DNA of 64,000 bases. Source: Brucella oryzae (GTDB taxonomy: Bacteria; Pseudomonadota; Alphaproteobacteria; Rhizobiales; Rhizobiaceae). The notes under the pieces were generated by a model, which worked only from the letters and a program-made list of their open reading frames with translations, had not been told where the DNA came from and ran no database searches. Positions 38,816 to 48,838 of the stretch are shown one piece after another (the first letter of the stretch is position 1; every line of letters starts with the position of its first letter). The position numbers were made by a program, and so were the translations under genes. The stretch lies in assembly GCA_012103035.1 (NCBI GenBank), contig JAAVLL010000001.1:463501-527500 (forward strand), written 5' to 3'.

Positions 38816-39255
38816 TCAGCTTTGCGGAGGGCGCTTTTTCTTGTCTGAAAGCAGCGAGACCAGAGCAATGCCTGCAAGCGGCAGGGCAGCAGCAAGTATG
38901 GGACGCTTGAGGATTGCAGGTATCGTCGCGATTGCCGCCGTCGCCACCATTGCCGATTTTTCCGCCTCGATTTTCTGCTTGCGCTTTTGGCCTCGGAAGC
39001 GGCCTGAATCTTCAAAACGGCGAGAATGAGCAATGCCACGATTAGCGATAGCGCGGCAAGAATGAGGGCCGCGAGAGGACCGCCGTAGTTCTGTGCCAGT
39101 GCCAGAAAGGCGGCGACGCAGAAGAAGGTGATCGCAATGATCGCGAAGATGGCGATTGCCGCCCCGAAAATTGCCGCACGTTTGGTTTGACCTGCGACGA
39201 ATTTCAGTTCCTCGCCTGCCAGAGCAGACAATACGGGCATGAGAGCTTTCAGCAT
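38816..39255 (-). CDS. Phage-holin-III-like membrane protein (one frameshift)
   Basis: The restored protein has 146 residues, with two strong helices (AAIFGAAIAIFAIIAITFFC, PLAALILAALSLIVALLILA), a charged Lys/Glu-rich segment, and a third hydrophobic stretch near the C-terminus (AAALPLAGIALVSLLS). It matches the DUF1469 / holin superfamily III type found in stress-induced operons. One base is missing near 38990. It starts 8 bases after the DUF883 gene, so the two form an operon. No lysis function is implied. Confidence 0.75.
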
Positions 39256-39263
39256 GGTACGCC

Positions 39264-39617
39264 TCAGCGGCGCGAGAGCAGGGCCAGCAGATAGCCGACG
39301 CCGAGTGCAGTGGCGAGCGAGGCAATCGGGCGTTCGCGCACCGTTGCCGTCAGCTGGGCTTCAACATCCTGCGCCTTGTTGCGCAGATCGTCGATGGCGT
39401 CCTCGCCCTGAATATAGGCGCTTTTGTAGGTTTCCTTCGCGCTGCGTTTTGCGTCACGGACGGTCTGCGAACCGAGATTGGCAAGTGTCGCCGCAATGGC
39501 AGCGATATCTTCCTTCAGTTGCTCAACCTGAGCCTGAAGGTCTTCTGTGCTGGCATCGGTCAGCGCTTCCTCGATCTTTTCTTTGATGTCGCTCGTTTTT
39601 GCGGATGCACGTGCCAT
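39264..39617 (-). CDS. DUF883 (ElaB/YgaM-like) protein
   Basis: A 117-residue protein with a long amphipathic coiled-coil part (DIKEKIEEALTDASTEDLQA, VEQLKEDIAAIAATLANLGS) and a C-terminal membrane anchor (ASLATALGVGYLLALLSRR). ElaB-type proteins are tail-anchored ribosome-associated stress proteins. The ATG at 39617 has SD GGAGAG. It leads the small operon with the holin-like gene and may be EcfG-controlled through a near-consensus promoter at 39656-39680. Confidence 0.82.
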   Translation of the reverse strand: MARASAKTSDIKEKIEEALTDASTEDLQAQVEQLKEDIAAIAATLANLGSQTVRDAKRSAKETYKSAYIQGEDAIDDLRNKAQDVEAQLTATVRERPIASLATALGVGYLLALLSRR

Positions 39618-39655
39618 ATCAGCTCTCCTGTTTATTCTCTGATTGTCGTTCGGAT

Positions 39656-39680
39656 AACGTGCGGCTGGCCTAATGGTTGC
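39656..39680 (-). promoter_or_regulatory. Near-consensus EcfG promoter of the DUF883 operon
   Basis: On the minus strand it reads GCAAC, 16 bases, CGTT, one mismatch from GGAAC. It is about 40 bases before the start codon. Confidence 0.45.
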
Positions 39681-39756
39681 ATGCAAACCCGTCAGCGGCA
39701 ACAAGACCAGCCGGTTGTTGCAAGTCATGGTAAATGGTGGGGTAAATAGAGGAAAC

Positions 39757-39786
39757 GGCGGAAGCATTGCCGATAATGCTTCCGCC
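39757..39786 (-). terminator. Rho-independent terminator after the PRC-barrel gene
   Basis: Twelve-base arms GGCGGAAGCATT / AATGCTTCCGCC with loop GCCGAT, 15 bases after the corrected stop at 39801. Confidence 0.75.
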
Positions 39787-39800
39787 AGTGTCGCGAAGTG

Positions 39801-40654
39801 TCACTCCGCTTCGCCGTGAAGGATCGTGCCTTCCGGGTCCTTTTATAGGCTGCGTCCGAATAGGCTGGCTGCGCCTGCAATTGCTCCTTGGTGAACTGTG
39901 TGAACACCTTCACCTTGTCGTCCTTGCCGGATGCGACGTCGAGATTGGCAATGGAAACAGCCACCGGCTTGGAATTGATGCCGAGGAAACCGCCCACATC
40001 GACGACGAAGGCTTCGGTCTGGCCGTCGGCGGTCATCAGGACATCGCCGACCGTTCCGATCTTCGTTTCATCCGCGCCGAAAACCGTTGCGCCGATCAGC
40101 CTGTCCGCACTCAAGCCTTCGGAGGGAACCGGCTTCATGCCCTCGGGCATGGATCTGTCGGCCTTCTGCGTCGTGATCGTCTTTTCCGCAGCGGGCGGAT
40201 CGGTACGCGGTGCGCCATCCGCCTCGAAAGCCGCGCTGCGGTCGAATGCCGGTGCCTTTTCGAGCTGTTCCTTGGTGGCGTCCACGATCAGCCAGCGCTT
40301 GCCGTCATCGCGAACCACCCATGACAGACGGTCGAAGCCGATGGCGACATTCTTCTCTCCGACACCAAGAAAGCCACCAACCCCGATGACAACTGCCTGC
40401 GGGCTGCCATCGGCGCCGAGGATCATGTCATTAACCGTACCGATATTGGCGGCGTCGTCGGAAGGTCCGTTATAGACTGCCTGTCCGATGAAACCCGATA
40501 CCAGAAGCTGACCCGGAGACGCTACGAAATATCCGTTCTCGCTGGCGACCGGTTTTTCCTGTTTCTCGTCGGAGAAAATCGGTGAACCGTCCTGCGCGAA
40601 AGCGGGAAGGGCGATCAGCGCGGCAAGAACCGTGGAGGCGAGAAGTCTTTTCAT
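39801..40654 (-). CDS. Exported protein with two PRC-barrel domains (one frameshift)
   Basis: A signal peptide (MKRLLASTVLAALIALPAFA) is followed by two PRC-barrel domains (FIGQAVYNGPSDDAANIGTV and LIGATVFGADETKIGTVGDV), each with a VVxVGGFLGxxxK motif. One A is missing near 39840. With it the protein ends GTILHGEAE at 284 residues instead of running on in the wrong frame. An exact EcfG-type promoter lies upstream (40721-40745). PRC-barrel proteins of this form are often stress-induced. The role in the periplasm is unknown. Confidence 0.85.
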
Positions 40655-40720
40655 GGGAACTCCTGTCGGAAATTAAGGCAAACCGAAGGCGAGGGGCAAT
40701 CTCGCCGTCAACAGGAGAAA

Positions 40721-40745
40721 AACGAGGAGAAACGGCTTCAGTTCC
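40721..40745 (-). promoter_or_regulatory. EcfG-type promoter of the PRC-barrel gene
   Basis: On the minus strand it reads GGAAC, 16 bases, CGTT, an exact match to consensus. It lies 67 bases before the start codon. Confidence 0.75.
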
Positions 40746-40844
40746 GCTCAAAATCTGTGTTATTCGGACGTCAAAATTGTGAAACCCGTGTCTTCTACAT
40801 GGCAGAATTACGGCAAGCACTCTTTTAGGTTGAAAAACTCTGCT

Positions 40845-41003
40845 TCAGGCCAGTAGCAGATAAGCCGCTCCGGCCAGCATGAGGAAGGCCAGTCCGACAT
40901 GTGCCGGCTTCAGGGAACGCTGCTCTACCGGCAGCGGATCGTCGTTTCCTGCCATGGCGGTGCGCGCCGCATGTTCAAGCGTCTGGATATCCTTGAGCAT
41001 CAT
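40845..41003 (-). CDS. 52-residue tail-anchored small protein
   Basis: A short frame reads MMLKDIQTLEHAARTAMAGN, a linker, then a hydrophobic C-terminus (VGLAFLMLAGAAYLLLA). GGAGG sits 8 bases before the ATG at 41003, which decides against the ATG at 41009. It lies between the PRC-barrel gene and exbB, with no palindromes nearby. No family is recognised. The SD and the clean tail anchor make it credible. Confidence 0.55.
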   Translation of the reverse strand: MMLKDIQTLEHAARTAMAGNDDPLPVEQRSLKPAHVGLAFLMLAGAAYLLLA

Positions 41004-41206
41004 TGGCATATCCTCCAAAATCCCGGTCCGGCCGGAACTGCATTTCCTCCCGCGCCCCGGAATTTTCCTTTAAATCCAACCCTCAGGCGCTTGGTTGATC
41101 CTATCAGGTCTGATTTGGCGCGAATGTGCAACTGGCAAAAGGACGAGAGCCGAAAAATGTTCGCTCATCCTTGGGTATATGATGAAAATACCTTTGAATG
41201 AAAACA

Positions 41207-41221
41207 TGACTTGCGTCATCA
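41207..41221 (+). promoter_or_regulatory. Possible RirA (IRO-type) box before exbB
   Basis: TGA-N9-TCA (TGACTTGCGTCATCA), 100 bases before exbB. The motif is short and could occur by chance. Its placement before an iron-uptake energy operon makes it worth noting. Confidence 0.3.
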
Positions 41222-41320
41222 TATTATTGGGAGTTAAGAAGAGGCCAACAGGCGGCGCGACGGCCTGCATGAGGGTTTAGTCATGTGCGCGCGGATTTGA
41301 ACAATCAAAAGGCGATCAAA

Positions 41321-42240
41321 ATGACTGGTTTCTGGCGAAAAGGCTTCATGGCTGCGGCGATGGGCATCGGCTTGCTGGGTGCGGCTTCAGCATTGGCTCA
41401 GGACGCAACTCCCTCGACGAATGCCCCGGCAGTTCCGGCCAGTACGGTTCAGGCCCCTTCTCCTGAACTGATCCAGTCCCAGACGGTTGCCCCTGCCGCA
41501 GCGCCGGTCGAAAGCGAGAGCGGTTTGATTCTGCCGCACGATCTGTCGCCATGGGGCATGTTCATGGCGGCCGACTGGGTCGTGAAGGCGGTGATGATCG
41601 GTCTGGCACTGGCTTCGCTCGCCACATGGACGGTTTGGGTTGCGAAGTCGCTTGAACTGGCCGGTGCCCGCCGCCGTGCCACCAAGGCATTGAAAGTTAT
41701 TGGCCATTCGGCAACGCTTGCCGAAGCTGTCCGCTCGCTGGAGGGTGCCAAGGGACCGGGCGCAATTCTGGTCCGTGCTGCAGAAGATGAGGTTCGCCTT
41801 TCGGGGCCCGCACTGGCGCGTGCCGGTGGCGAAGGTCTCAAGGAGCGTGTTTCCTCGCGCCTGTCGCGTATCGAGGCCAAGGCCGGACGCCGTCTCTCAA
41901 AGGCACCGGCATTCTTGCGACCATCGGTTCGGTTGCTCCGTTCGTCGGTCTGTTCGGCACGGTCTGGGGCATCATGAATTCGTTCATCAATATCAGCCAG
42001 GCGCAGACGACGAACCTCGCCGTCGTTGCGCCGGGTATTGCCGAAGCGCTGCTCGCGACGGCCATCGGTCTCGTTGCCGCTATCCCTGCCGTGGTTATCT
42101 ATAACGTGTTCGCCCGTTCCATCACCGGCTACCGCTCGCTGCTCGCCGATGCTTCGGCAGGGGTCGAGCGCCTTGTCAGCCGCGATCTGGATTTCAGAAC
42201 GGCCGGTGTGCGTGAAGGCACGCTGCACGCAGCGGAGTAG
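41321..42240 (+). CDS. exbB: TonB energising protein ExbB (one frameshift)
   Basis: ExbB is the proton-channel subunit that energises TonB. It has an N-terminal signal-like helix ([20 protein letters not shown]), a Pro/Ala-rich segment, then the MotA/TolQ/ExbB domain ([59 protein letters not shown]). One base is missing near 41900. Restored it has 306 residues, the long alphaproteobacterial form. exbD follows after 5 bases. Confidence 0.92.
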
Positions 42241-42245
42241 GCACC

Positions 42246-42754
42246 ATGGCTGGTAAAGTTCGCGAAGGCGGCGGTGACGATCTCGAGCTGAACCACGAGA
42301 TCAATGTGACGCCCTTCATCGACGTCATGCTGGTTCTGCTCATTATTTTCATGGTGGCAGCGCCTCTGGCGACTGTGGATGTGAAGGTGGATTTGCCTGC
42401 CTCGACGGCAGCGCCCGCACCGCGTCCCGACAAGCCACTTTATGTAACACTGAAGGAAGACCTCAGCATCAGTGTCGGCAATGACACTGTTGCTCGGGAG
42501 CGCCTCGGCGTGGCGCTGGACAGCCTGTCGGAGAAAAACAAGGAAGCCCGCATCTTCCTGCGCGCCGACAAGAATGTCGGCTATGGCGAATTGATGCGTG
42601 TGATGAATCTTCTGCGTGAAGCCGGCTATCTGAAGATCGCGCTGGTCGGTCTTGAAACCATCGGCGCGGACCAGAGCGGAGCGGTACCTGTCGGTGCTCC
42701 TCAACAACCGGCATCCGCGTCGCAAACTCCCGCAGCGCAGGGGCCGCGCAATGA
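42246..42754 (+). CDS. exbD: TonB energising protein ExbD (one frameshift near the end)
   Basis: ExbD partners ExbB. The membrane helix holds the essential Asp (INVTPFIDVMLVLLIIFMV), followed by a periplasmic domain (ARIFLRADKNVGYGELMRVM). One G is missing near 42742. With it the protein ends QGAAQ and its TGA overlaps the tonB ATG (ATGA), giving 169 residues and tight coupling. Without it the frame would run 46 bases into tonB. Confidence 0.92.
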
Positions 42755-43726
42755 ATGCACTTCCGCCCGACCATCCTCCTGTAAAGGTGGCTTCGGCTGA
42801 CACCCATCATCATTCCTTCTGGCATGATGCGGGGCGCTGGTTTGGCGCGGGCATTCTGGTTCTCACCGTTCATGCTGCCGGTGCCTATGCCATTCATATG
42901 GCACAGGAAGAAGACCAGCCCGATGGCTCGCAGGTTGCCGCCATGGTGGTAGAGCTTGCGCCTGAGCCGGAAGCGCCGATGGAAGAACAGGTTGCGGAAG
43001 AAGCCCAGCCGGAAACGGCTGAAGCACCGCAGGAACAGGCAGAGCCGGAACCGGCCCCGCAGCCAGAACCGGTGCAGGAAGAACCGACGCCACCTGAACC
43101 GGAAGAGGTGACGCCGCCGGAGCCTGAGCCGGAACCACAAGCCGTTCAGGAGCCGGAAGAAGTCGTTCCGGATGTGGTCGAGGCTGAAAAGCCCGAAGTG
43201 GCTGTTCCGCTGCCGGTTGAAAAGCCGGAAGTAAAGCCTGAACCCAAGCTGGAGCCGAAGCCAGAACCGAAAAGGTTGAAAAGCCGAAGCCGGAAAACCA
43301 AAACAGCCCAAGGTCGAAAAGCCCAAGCCCAAGAAAGCCGAGAAGGCACCCGAAACCCGTCAGGCGGCTGCACCGCGCATGGACGCCGATGCGGGTGCGA
43401 AGGCTGCAGCAAACCGTCGAGGTGAAAACTCGGCATCCGCTGGCGTCAGTTCTTCCAAATGGACGTCAAAGCTGCAGTCCCACATGGCGCGCAATGTGCG
43501 TTTCCTGCAGCGCAAATCGCGTAATGCGAAGGGGCTCGTTCAGGTTACTTTCGTGATTGATCCTTCGGGCAATGTGCTTTCGGCTCGTCTGGCCGGTTCG
43601 TCCGGAAATCCGGACGTGGACCAGCTTGCACTCGAAGCGGCGCGCCGGGCTTCGCCGGTGCCTGCGCCGCCAGCAGCCATTGCCAAGGCGCGCATGCCGA
43701 TCACCCTGCCGCTGCTGTTCAAGTAA
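42751..43726 (+). CDS. tonB: Energy transducer TonB (two frameshifts)
   Basis: TonB spans the periplasm and opens outer-membrane siderophore and heme receptors. The 325-residue product has an N-terminal anchor (WFGAGILVLTVHAAGAYAIH), a long Pro/Glu then Pro/Lys-rich spacer (residues about 65-225), and the C-terminal TonB domain (GLVQVTFVIDPSGNVLSARL, ending MPITLPLLFK). Breaks near 43270 and 43297 lie in A runs inside the Lys-rich part. It ends the exbB-exbD-tonB operon. Confidence 0.92.
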
Positions 43727-43739
43727 GCAAAGCTATCTT

Positions 43740-43768
43740 AAAGGCCGGTCTGGAACAGATCGGTCTTT
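43740..43768 (+). terminator. Terminator after tonB
   Basis: AAAGGCCGGTCTG-GAA-CAGATCGGTCTTT is a hairpin with two mismatched pairs and a T run. A second hairpin, GGCGCCA...TGGCGC, lies at 43793-43820. Confidence 0.65.
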
Positions 43769-43842
43769 TCCCTGAGAGCCTGTTCCCAAAGGCGCCAATC
43801 CCGGTCTGCAAATGGCGCTTTTGAGTCAGGCTCTGACTGCCA

Positions 43843-44612
43843 TCACTCCACAAAGCCGAACATCGGGCCATAGCCGCCATGCCATGAGACATCGTTCCGC
43901 TCCAGCGCTGGAACGTAAATGCCAGCGCCGCCACCGCCATCCAGAAACAGTGCGTTCGGGCATTTAAGATGGTCTCGAAACAGTCGCGCGAAGTCGTGGA
44001 AATTGACCGCATCCTCGCTGACTGCGAAGCGGATCGCGCCGCCATTGCAAACACCGACGCCGCTGCGCCGGGTCTTGTCGGTTGAGCCGACGATGAAAAT
44101 CGGATTGATCCTGTTGCGGATCACCAGCATCGGCCCGGACTGGGTGGCCAGTCGCGGCTTGATCCTTTGCTTCAGAAAACGGTCCGTCGGCAGGATTTCC
44201 GCGCCCTTGTCGCCGAGGTAAAAGATGCCGTTCGGCTTGTAGAAGTTCGGCACAGGGCCGGAGCCTTGAGCGGGTACTGTCCTGCTTATCGGGTGAAGTT
44301 CGCGGTCATCTTCGATGTAGAGGCCCATCGGTGAAAAATCGGGCTGGTACATTCCGGCATTGAGCGCGAAAACCAGTGTCTTGCCGCGACTTGCGGCGGC
44401 ATCAGCCAATTTTGAAAAATTGCGATAGGGTTCGCCATCCGCATTCTTCCAGAACAGATGCAGGCCGTCCGCCTTTGCCTCGCAGACAATATAGTTTGCC
44501 TCTTCAAAGGCTTCGCGCTTGCAGGTGTCAGCGCGGCCCGGCGCGTCAGCGCTGCTATCGCAGCAAGCACAATCGCAGCAGCGAACAGACTTCTCTTGAA
44601 GGGAATCATCAC
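43843..44612 (-). CDS. Phosphodiester glycosidase family protein (one frameshift)
   Basis: The NAGPA-like domain (phosphodiester glycosidase, PF09992 type) is shown by TLVFALNAGMYQPDFSPMGL, SGVGVCNGGAIRFAVSE and ALFLDGGGGAGIYVPAL. An N-terminal signal or anchor (MIPFKRSLFAAAIVLAAIAA) exports it. One base is missing near 44540. Restored it has 256 residues. It starts 25 bases after macB on the same strand, so it is probably the third gene of the macA-macB operon. The substrate is unknown. Confidence 0.82.
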
Positions 44613-44636
44613 GTGTTGCCTCCCATCAGTGTTTTG

Positions 44637-46587
44637 CTATTCGGATGACAGTGCCACGGCGGGCAGCAGGCGGGAAGCCTTGCGCGCAGGCAGGAAGCCG
44701 AAGATCAGGCCGGTGGCGAAAGCGCAGGCGAAGGCCAATAGCACTGGTCCGACACTGTAGCCGACAGAAAGACCGGCCCAGCCCGCGATGCAGCGCCCAG
44801 CCCGATCACGACACCGAATGCACCGCCAATGGCCGAGACCGTCAATGCCTCGGTGATGAATTGCAGCAGGATATCGCGTCGCCGCGCGCCGGTCGCCATG
44901 CGCACGCCGATTTCGCGGGTGCGCTCCGTCACGCTCACCAGCATGATGTTCATGACGCCGATGCCGCCGACGAGCAGCGAGATTGCAGCGACGGACCCCA
45001 GAAACAGCGTCATCGTATTGCCCATCGCCGTCGCGTCCTCGCGGATGGACGACATGTTGGTTATCATCGTGTCGCGTTTCTTGTGGCGCTGGTCGAGCAG
45101 GTCCTGAATCTGTTCCTGCGTCGTGTTGATGAGGTCGGAATCCTTCACCTGCACGGTGATGGTGCGCACATATTTCTGGCCGAACAGCCGCAGATTGCCG
45201 GTGGAAAGCGGCACGATCACCACATCGTCCTGATCCGAACCGCCAAAGCCTGCGCCCTTTGGCTCCAGGGTTCCGATCACCTGAAACGGAATCTTCTGGA
45301 TCAGAATATACTGGCCGATTGGGTTGCTGCCGTCGGGAAACAGCGTGTTGACGACGGTTTTGCCCAGCACTGCGACGGGCGCATAATTGTCCATATCGCT
45401 CTGGCTGATGAAATCGCCCGTCGCCACTTTCCACGATTTGGCTTCGGAAAAGGCGGGTACAGTCCCGTTTGCCTGCGACTGGTAATCGACATTGCCGCGG
45501 CGCAGCGTCACGGTGCCGGTGACTTCGGGGACGGCGGTTCTGATGTTCGGCAATTCCAGAATGGCATTGGCGTCTTCGGGAATCAGCGTTGCTATCTGTC
45601 CTGTTCCGCGAAAACCTGCCATGGACGGGCGCACCAGAATGAGATCGGTGCCCATCGCATTGATGCGGTCGAGAATCGAGTTCTGCGCGCCGGTGCCGAT
45701 GGCGAGCATTGTCACCACGGAACTGACGCCGATGATGATGCCAAGCAGGGTGAGAACCGTTCGGAAGATGTTGGCCCGCAAGGCGCGCATCGCCATTTTC
45801 ACCGCTTCCGAAACATCGGCAATGCGGGCGGAATTGCCTTCAAGGCTCTCCTGCAGCCGGAACGGCGCCTGCGTATCGGGAATGGCGCGCTTGACGGTGT
45901 CCGAGAGTATCTGTCCGTCGCGGATTTCGATTAGCCGGTCGGCGCGCTCAGCTACTTCGCGGGCATGGGTGATGACGATGACGGTATGACCCTGCGCGTG
46001 CATGGAGCGCAGCAATTCCATCACATCCTCGCCGCTCTGGCTGTCGAGTGCGCCGGTCGGCTCGTCGGCAAGGATGATCCGACCGCCATTCATGAGCGCG
46101 CGGGCGATGGAAACACGCTGCTGCTGCCCGCCGGAAAGCTGGTTGGGGCGGTGGTCGAGGCGGTCGCCGAGCTTTAGCGAATTGAGCAGTTCGGCGGCAC
46201 GCGCATGGCGTTCCGATGCGGGCAGGCCCGCATAGATCGCTGGAACCTCGACATTTTCCTGTGCCGTCGAGGTCGAGATGAGATTGTAACTCTGGAAAAC
46301 GAAGCCGAAGGTTCGGCGGCGCAATGCTGCAAGCGCATCGGCATCCAGTGTCGAGACGTCCTCGCCGTCGAGCAGATATTGCCGCCGCTCGGGCTGTCGA
46401 GACAGCCCAGAATGTTCATCAGCGTCGATTTGCCGGAGCCGGAAGCGCCCATGATCGCGACGAATTCGCCAGCCTGAATATCGAGCGTGATGCCATGCAG
46501 CACCTCTACGGCAAGGTCGCCATTGTGGTAGGTCTTGCGGATATCATCCAGTCTGATGAGCGGCGTTTCGTTCATGAGGCGGCTCAT
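44637..46587 (-). CDS. macB: MacB-type ABC transporter, ATPase-permease fusion (two frameshifts)
   Basis: MacB joins an ABC ATPase to a permease with a large periplasmic domain and drives mechanotransmission for export through MacA and an outer-membrane channel. Visible are Walker A (GASGSGKST), signature [16 protein letters not shown], and Walker B ([12 protein letters not shown]). The first membrane helix is [20 protein letters not shown] and the FtsX-like C-terminal helices end [13 protein letters not shown]. Breaks lie near 46385 and 44790. Restored it has 650 residues. The start overlaps the macA stop (TGATG). Confidence 0.9.
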
Positions 46588-47818
46588 CAGAACAGGCGCA
46601 TGCCGGGCCTGCGGCCACGCTGGCCCGCGGCGGCTTCCGCCCCGCTGGAAGCGCTGGTGACGATAACCTTGTCGCCTTCCTCAAGGCCGCTTTTGATCTC
46701 GGTCTGCACGCGATTGCGCACGCCGATCTGAACCTGACGCTCGGTGATCGAGTCGTTGTCACTGACGACCTTGACCGAAATCTGCGGCTTGCCTTTCTGG
46801 TTCTGGGGCCTTCGCGCTTGTAATTCAGCGCCGAGGAGGGACGATCAATACGTCCTTCGCCTCATCAAGAATGAAATAGACCTGCGTGCTCATATTGATC
46901 ATCAGTTCGCCGGTCGGGTTCGGGACGTCGAACAGCGCATAATAGAGCACGACATTGTTCTCGGTCGCAGGCGTCGGCTTGATCTGGCGCAGCGTGCCGG
47001 TAAAGCGCTTTTCAGGCTGGCCGAGCAGGGTGAAATAGACCGGCATTCCGGGTTTCAGCCTGCCGATGTCAGCTTCCGAAACCTGTGCTTCCACGGTCAT
47101 GACCTTAAGATCGGCCACGGTGACAATGGTCGGCGCGCTCTGCACGGCATTCAGCGTTTCGCCTTCCTTGGCAGCCTGATCCACCACCGTGCCTTCCATG
47201 GGGCTGTAGATCTTGGTGTAGCCGAGATCGACCTTGTCGCTGGCAAGCTGGGCCTCCTGCTGGCGGATCTGCGCGCCGAGCGCCTTCACATCCGCATCGG
47301 CCATGGCGAGGTCGGCGTCGGCTTGGTCGACGGTGGACTGCGATACGCCGCGCGTGGCCAGAAGCGAGCGCTGACGCGCTGCATTGGCCTTTTCAGCGTC
47401 AGCTGCGCTTGCTTGCTCAAAAGCTGCGCCTTGAGATTATCAAGCTGGGCGCTGGCGATTTCCACCTTCTTCTCGAAGGGCGACGGGTCGATCTCGGCGA
47501 TAAGCTGGCCCTGCTTGACCTGATCGCCCACTTCGACCTTCACGCTTTTAAGCTGGCCGGAAACCTGCGCGCCGACATTGATGCTGCGCAGCGCGCTGAG
47601 CGTTCCGACGGCGGTAATGGCGTTTTCGATGTCGCCACGTGTGACTGTTTCGGCGAGATAGCTCGTTTTCTGGCTGCCCGCTTCGCCCGAGCCGTAAAAT
47701 ACCAGCCCGCGCCCGCCACGATTGCAGCCAGCGCAAGCCAGAGCCACCAGCGACGCGCGCTCTTCGGCGACGGTGCCTTGCGCTGCCCGGTTTTGGAAGA
47801 ATCGGAAGATGTAAGCAC
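46587..47818 (-). CDS. macA: MacA-type periplasmic adaptor (about four frameshifts)
   Basis: A membrane-fusion protein with an N-terminal anchor ([18 protein letters not shown]), a lipoyl/hairpin domain ([40 protein letters not shown]), a coiled coil ([20 protein letters not shown]), and a beta-barrel domain ([20 protein letters not shown]). Breaks near 47690, 47390 and 46835-46805 bring it to about 411 residues. The start is probably GTG at 47818, placed 8 bases after GAGG. It works with MacB behind it. No outer-membrane TolC-type gene is in the window. Confidence 0.88.
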
Positions 47819-48319
47819 CGTCAAACCCTCAAGTTTTCAGAACCTCCGCTTTGGAGATTCATCAATATGTCCCGCAAAATTTTCTGCCGCATGCAACCAA
47901 AGCGAGACGAAGTGCGCCCTGATGATGCGTTGCTTCCGGGATATCTATGCTTCTCCGCTCAGGATTTCATCTTAATTATTTGTCATGCAACAATTGCCGA
48001 TGAAACAAAGGCTGGCCGTTTCTCCGCTGCTGTTGGCAATCCCGCATATAGAAAGCGGCGAAGCGAACAAAGTTGGCAACAAGATGCAACTTATGGTTAT
48101 TCTTTTGGAAGTCGTAAAGCAAAACACACTGAATACAATAATTAAGTGTTCTTAAATTATCTCCTGATTAAATAAGGTCGGGAAACCACAATCTGAAAGT
48201 AAATAAAATAATTCAGAACGTGATCTGTCCGCGAAAGCGGATGGTCGGCGCATGCGTGGTGCATGTTGTTTTGAAATGGCATGGAAATAAGGTTTCAATG
48301 CTCTTGGACGGGAGGGCAA
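47819..48319. other. Gene-poor 500-base stretch before the TadE gene
   Basis: The composition is more AT-rich than the neighbours. A 92-codon frame at 47867-48145 lacks a ribosome binding site and family features, so I do not call it. The stretch probably holds the divergent macA and tadE promoters. Confidence 0.35.
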
Positions 48320-48816
48320 ATGGCTTACCTTATTATGGGACGAAAGAGATATCTATCTTCAACGAGCAAGTCCTGTGGCTTGCTTCGAAGAATACCTTCT
48401 TTGTTATTTTTCAAGAGAAATAAAAGCGGCACTGCAGCAGTCGAATTTGCAATATTGGCGCCGGTTTTTCTTCTGATCCTGATGGGCATGATCGCCTTCG
48501 GCCTCTATCTGGGTGTGGCGAATGCCGTGCAGCAGCTTGCAGCCGACGCCACGCGAACGGCGCTGGCGGGTATCGATCCCCGGAACGGCTGACGCTGGCG
48601 ACAACTTACATCCAGAGGAACGCGGCGAAATATTCGCTGATCGATCCGGCGAAGATGCAGGTGAATGTCGACAATGCGCAGTCGGACCCGAACCAGTTCA
48701 CGGTTACGATCCGATACGACGCGGAAAACCTGCCGATCTGGAACCTGATGACGGGCCTGCCGCTTCCCGACACGACCATCACAAGGGCATCGACAATAAG
48801 GCTTGGTGGAATCTGA
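48320..48816 (+). CDS. TadE-like pilus assembly protein (one frameshift)
   Basis: TadE/TadG-type pseudopilin: a short basic N-terminus, then the membrane helix with the TadE motif (GTAAVEFAILAPVFLLILMG), and a periplasmic part ending ITRASTIRLGGI. One base is missing near 48585. Restored it has 165 residues. GGAGG stands 6 bases before the ATG at 48320. It lies 22 bases upstream of the TadG-like gene. No tadA, tadB or flp gene is near, so the pair looks like a satellite of a Tad locus elsewhere. Confidence 0.82.
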
Positions 48817-48838
48817 CTCAGGGGTGGGGGCATTCGTT

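Noticed and set aside
38816..39255. Holin-like gene as sign of a prophage
   Set aside because: No other phage gene is nearby. This membrane family is common in chromosomal stress operons.
44645..45934. 429-codon open frame antisense to macB
   Set aside because: It is a shadow of macB, with no start signal or recognisable domain.
47867..48145. 92-codon frame before the TadE gene
   Set aside because: It has no ribosome binding site at a proper distance, no domain, and mixed composition.
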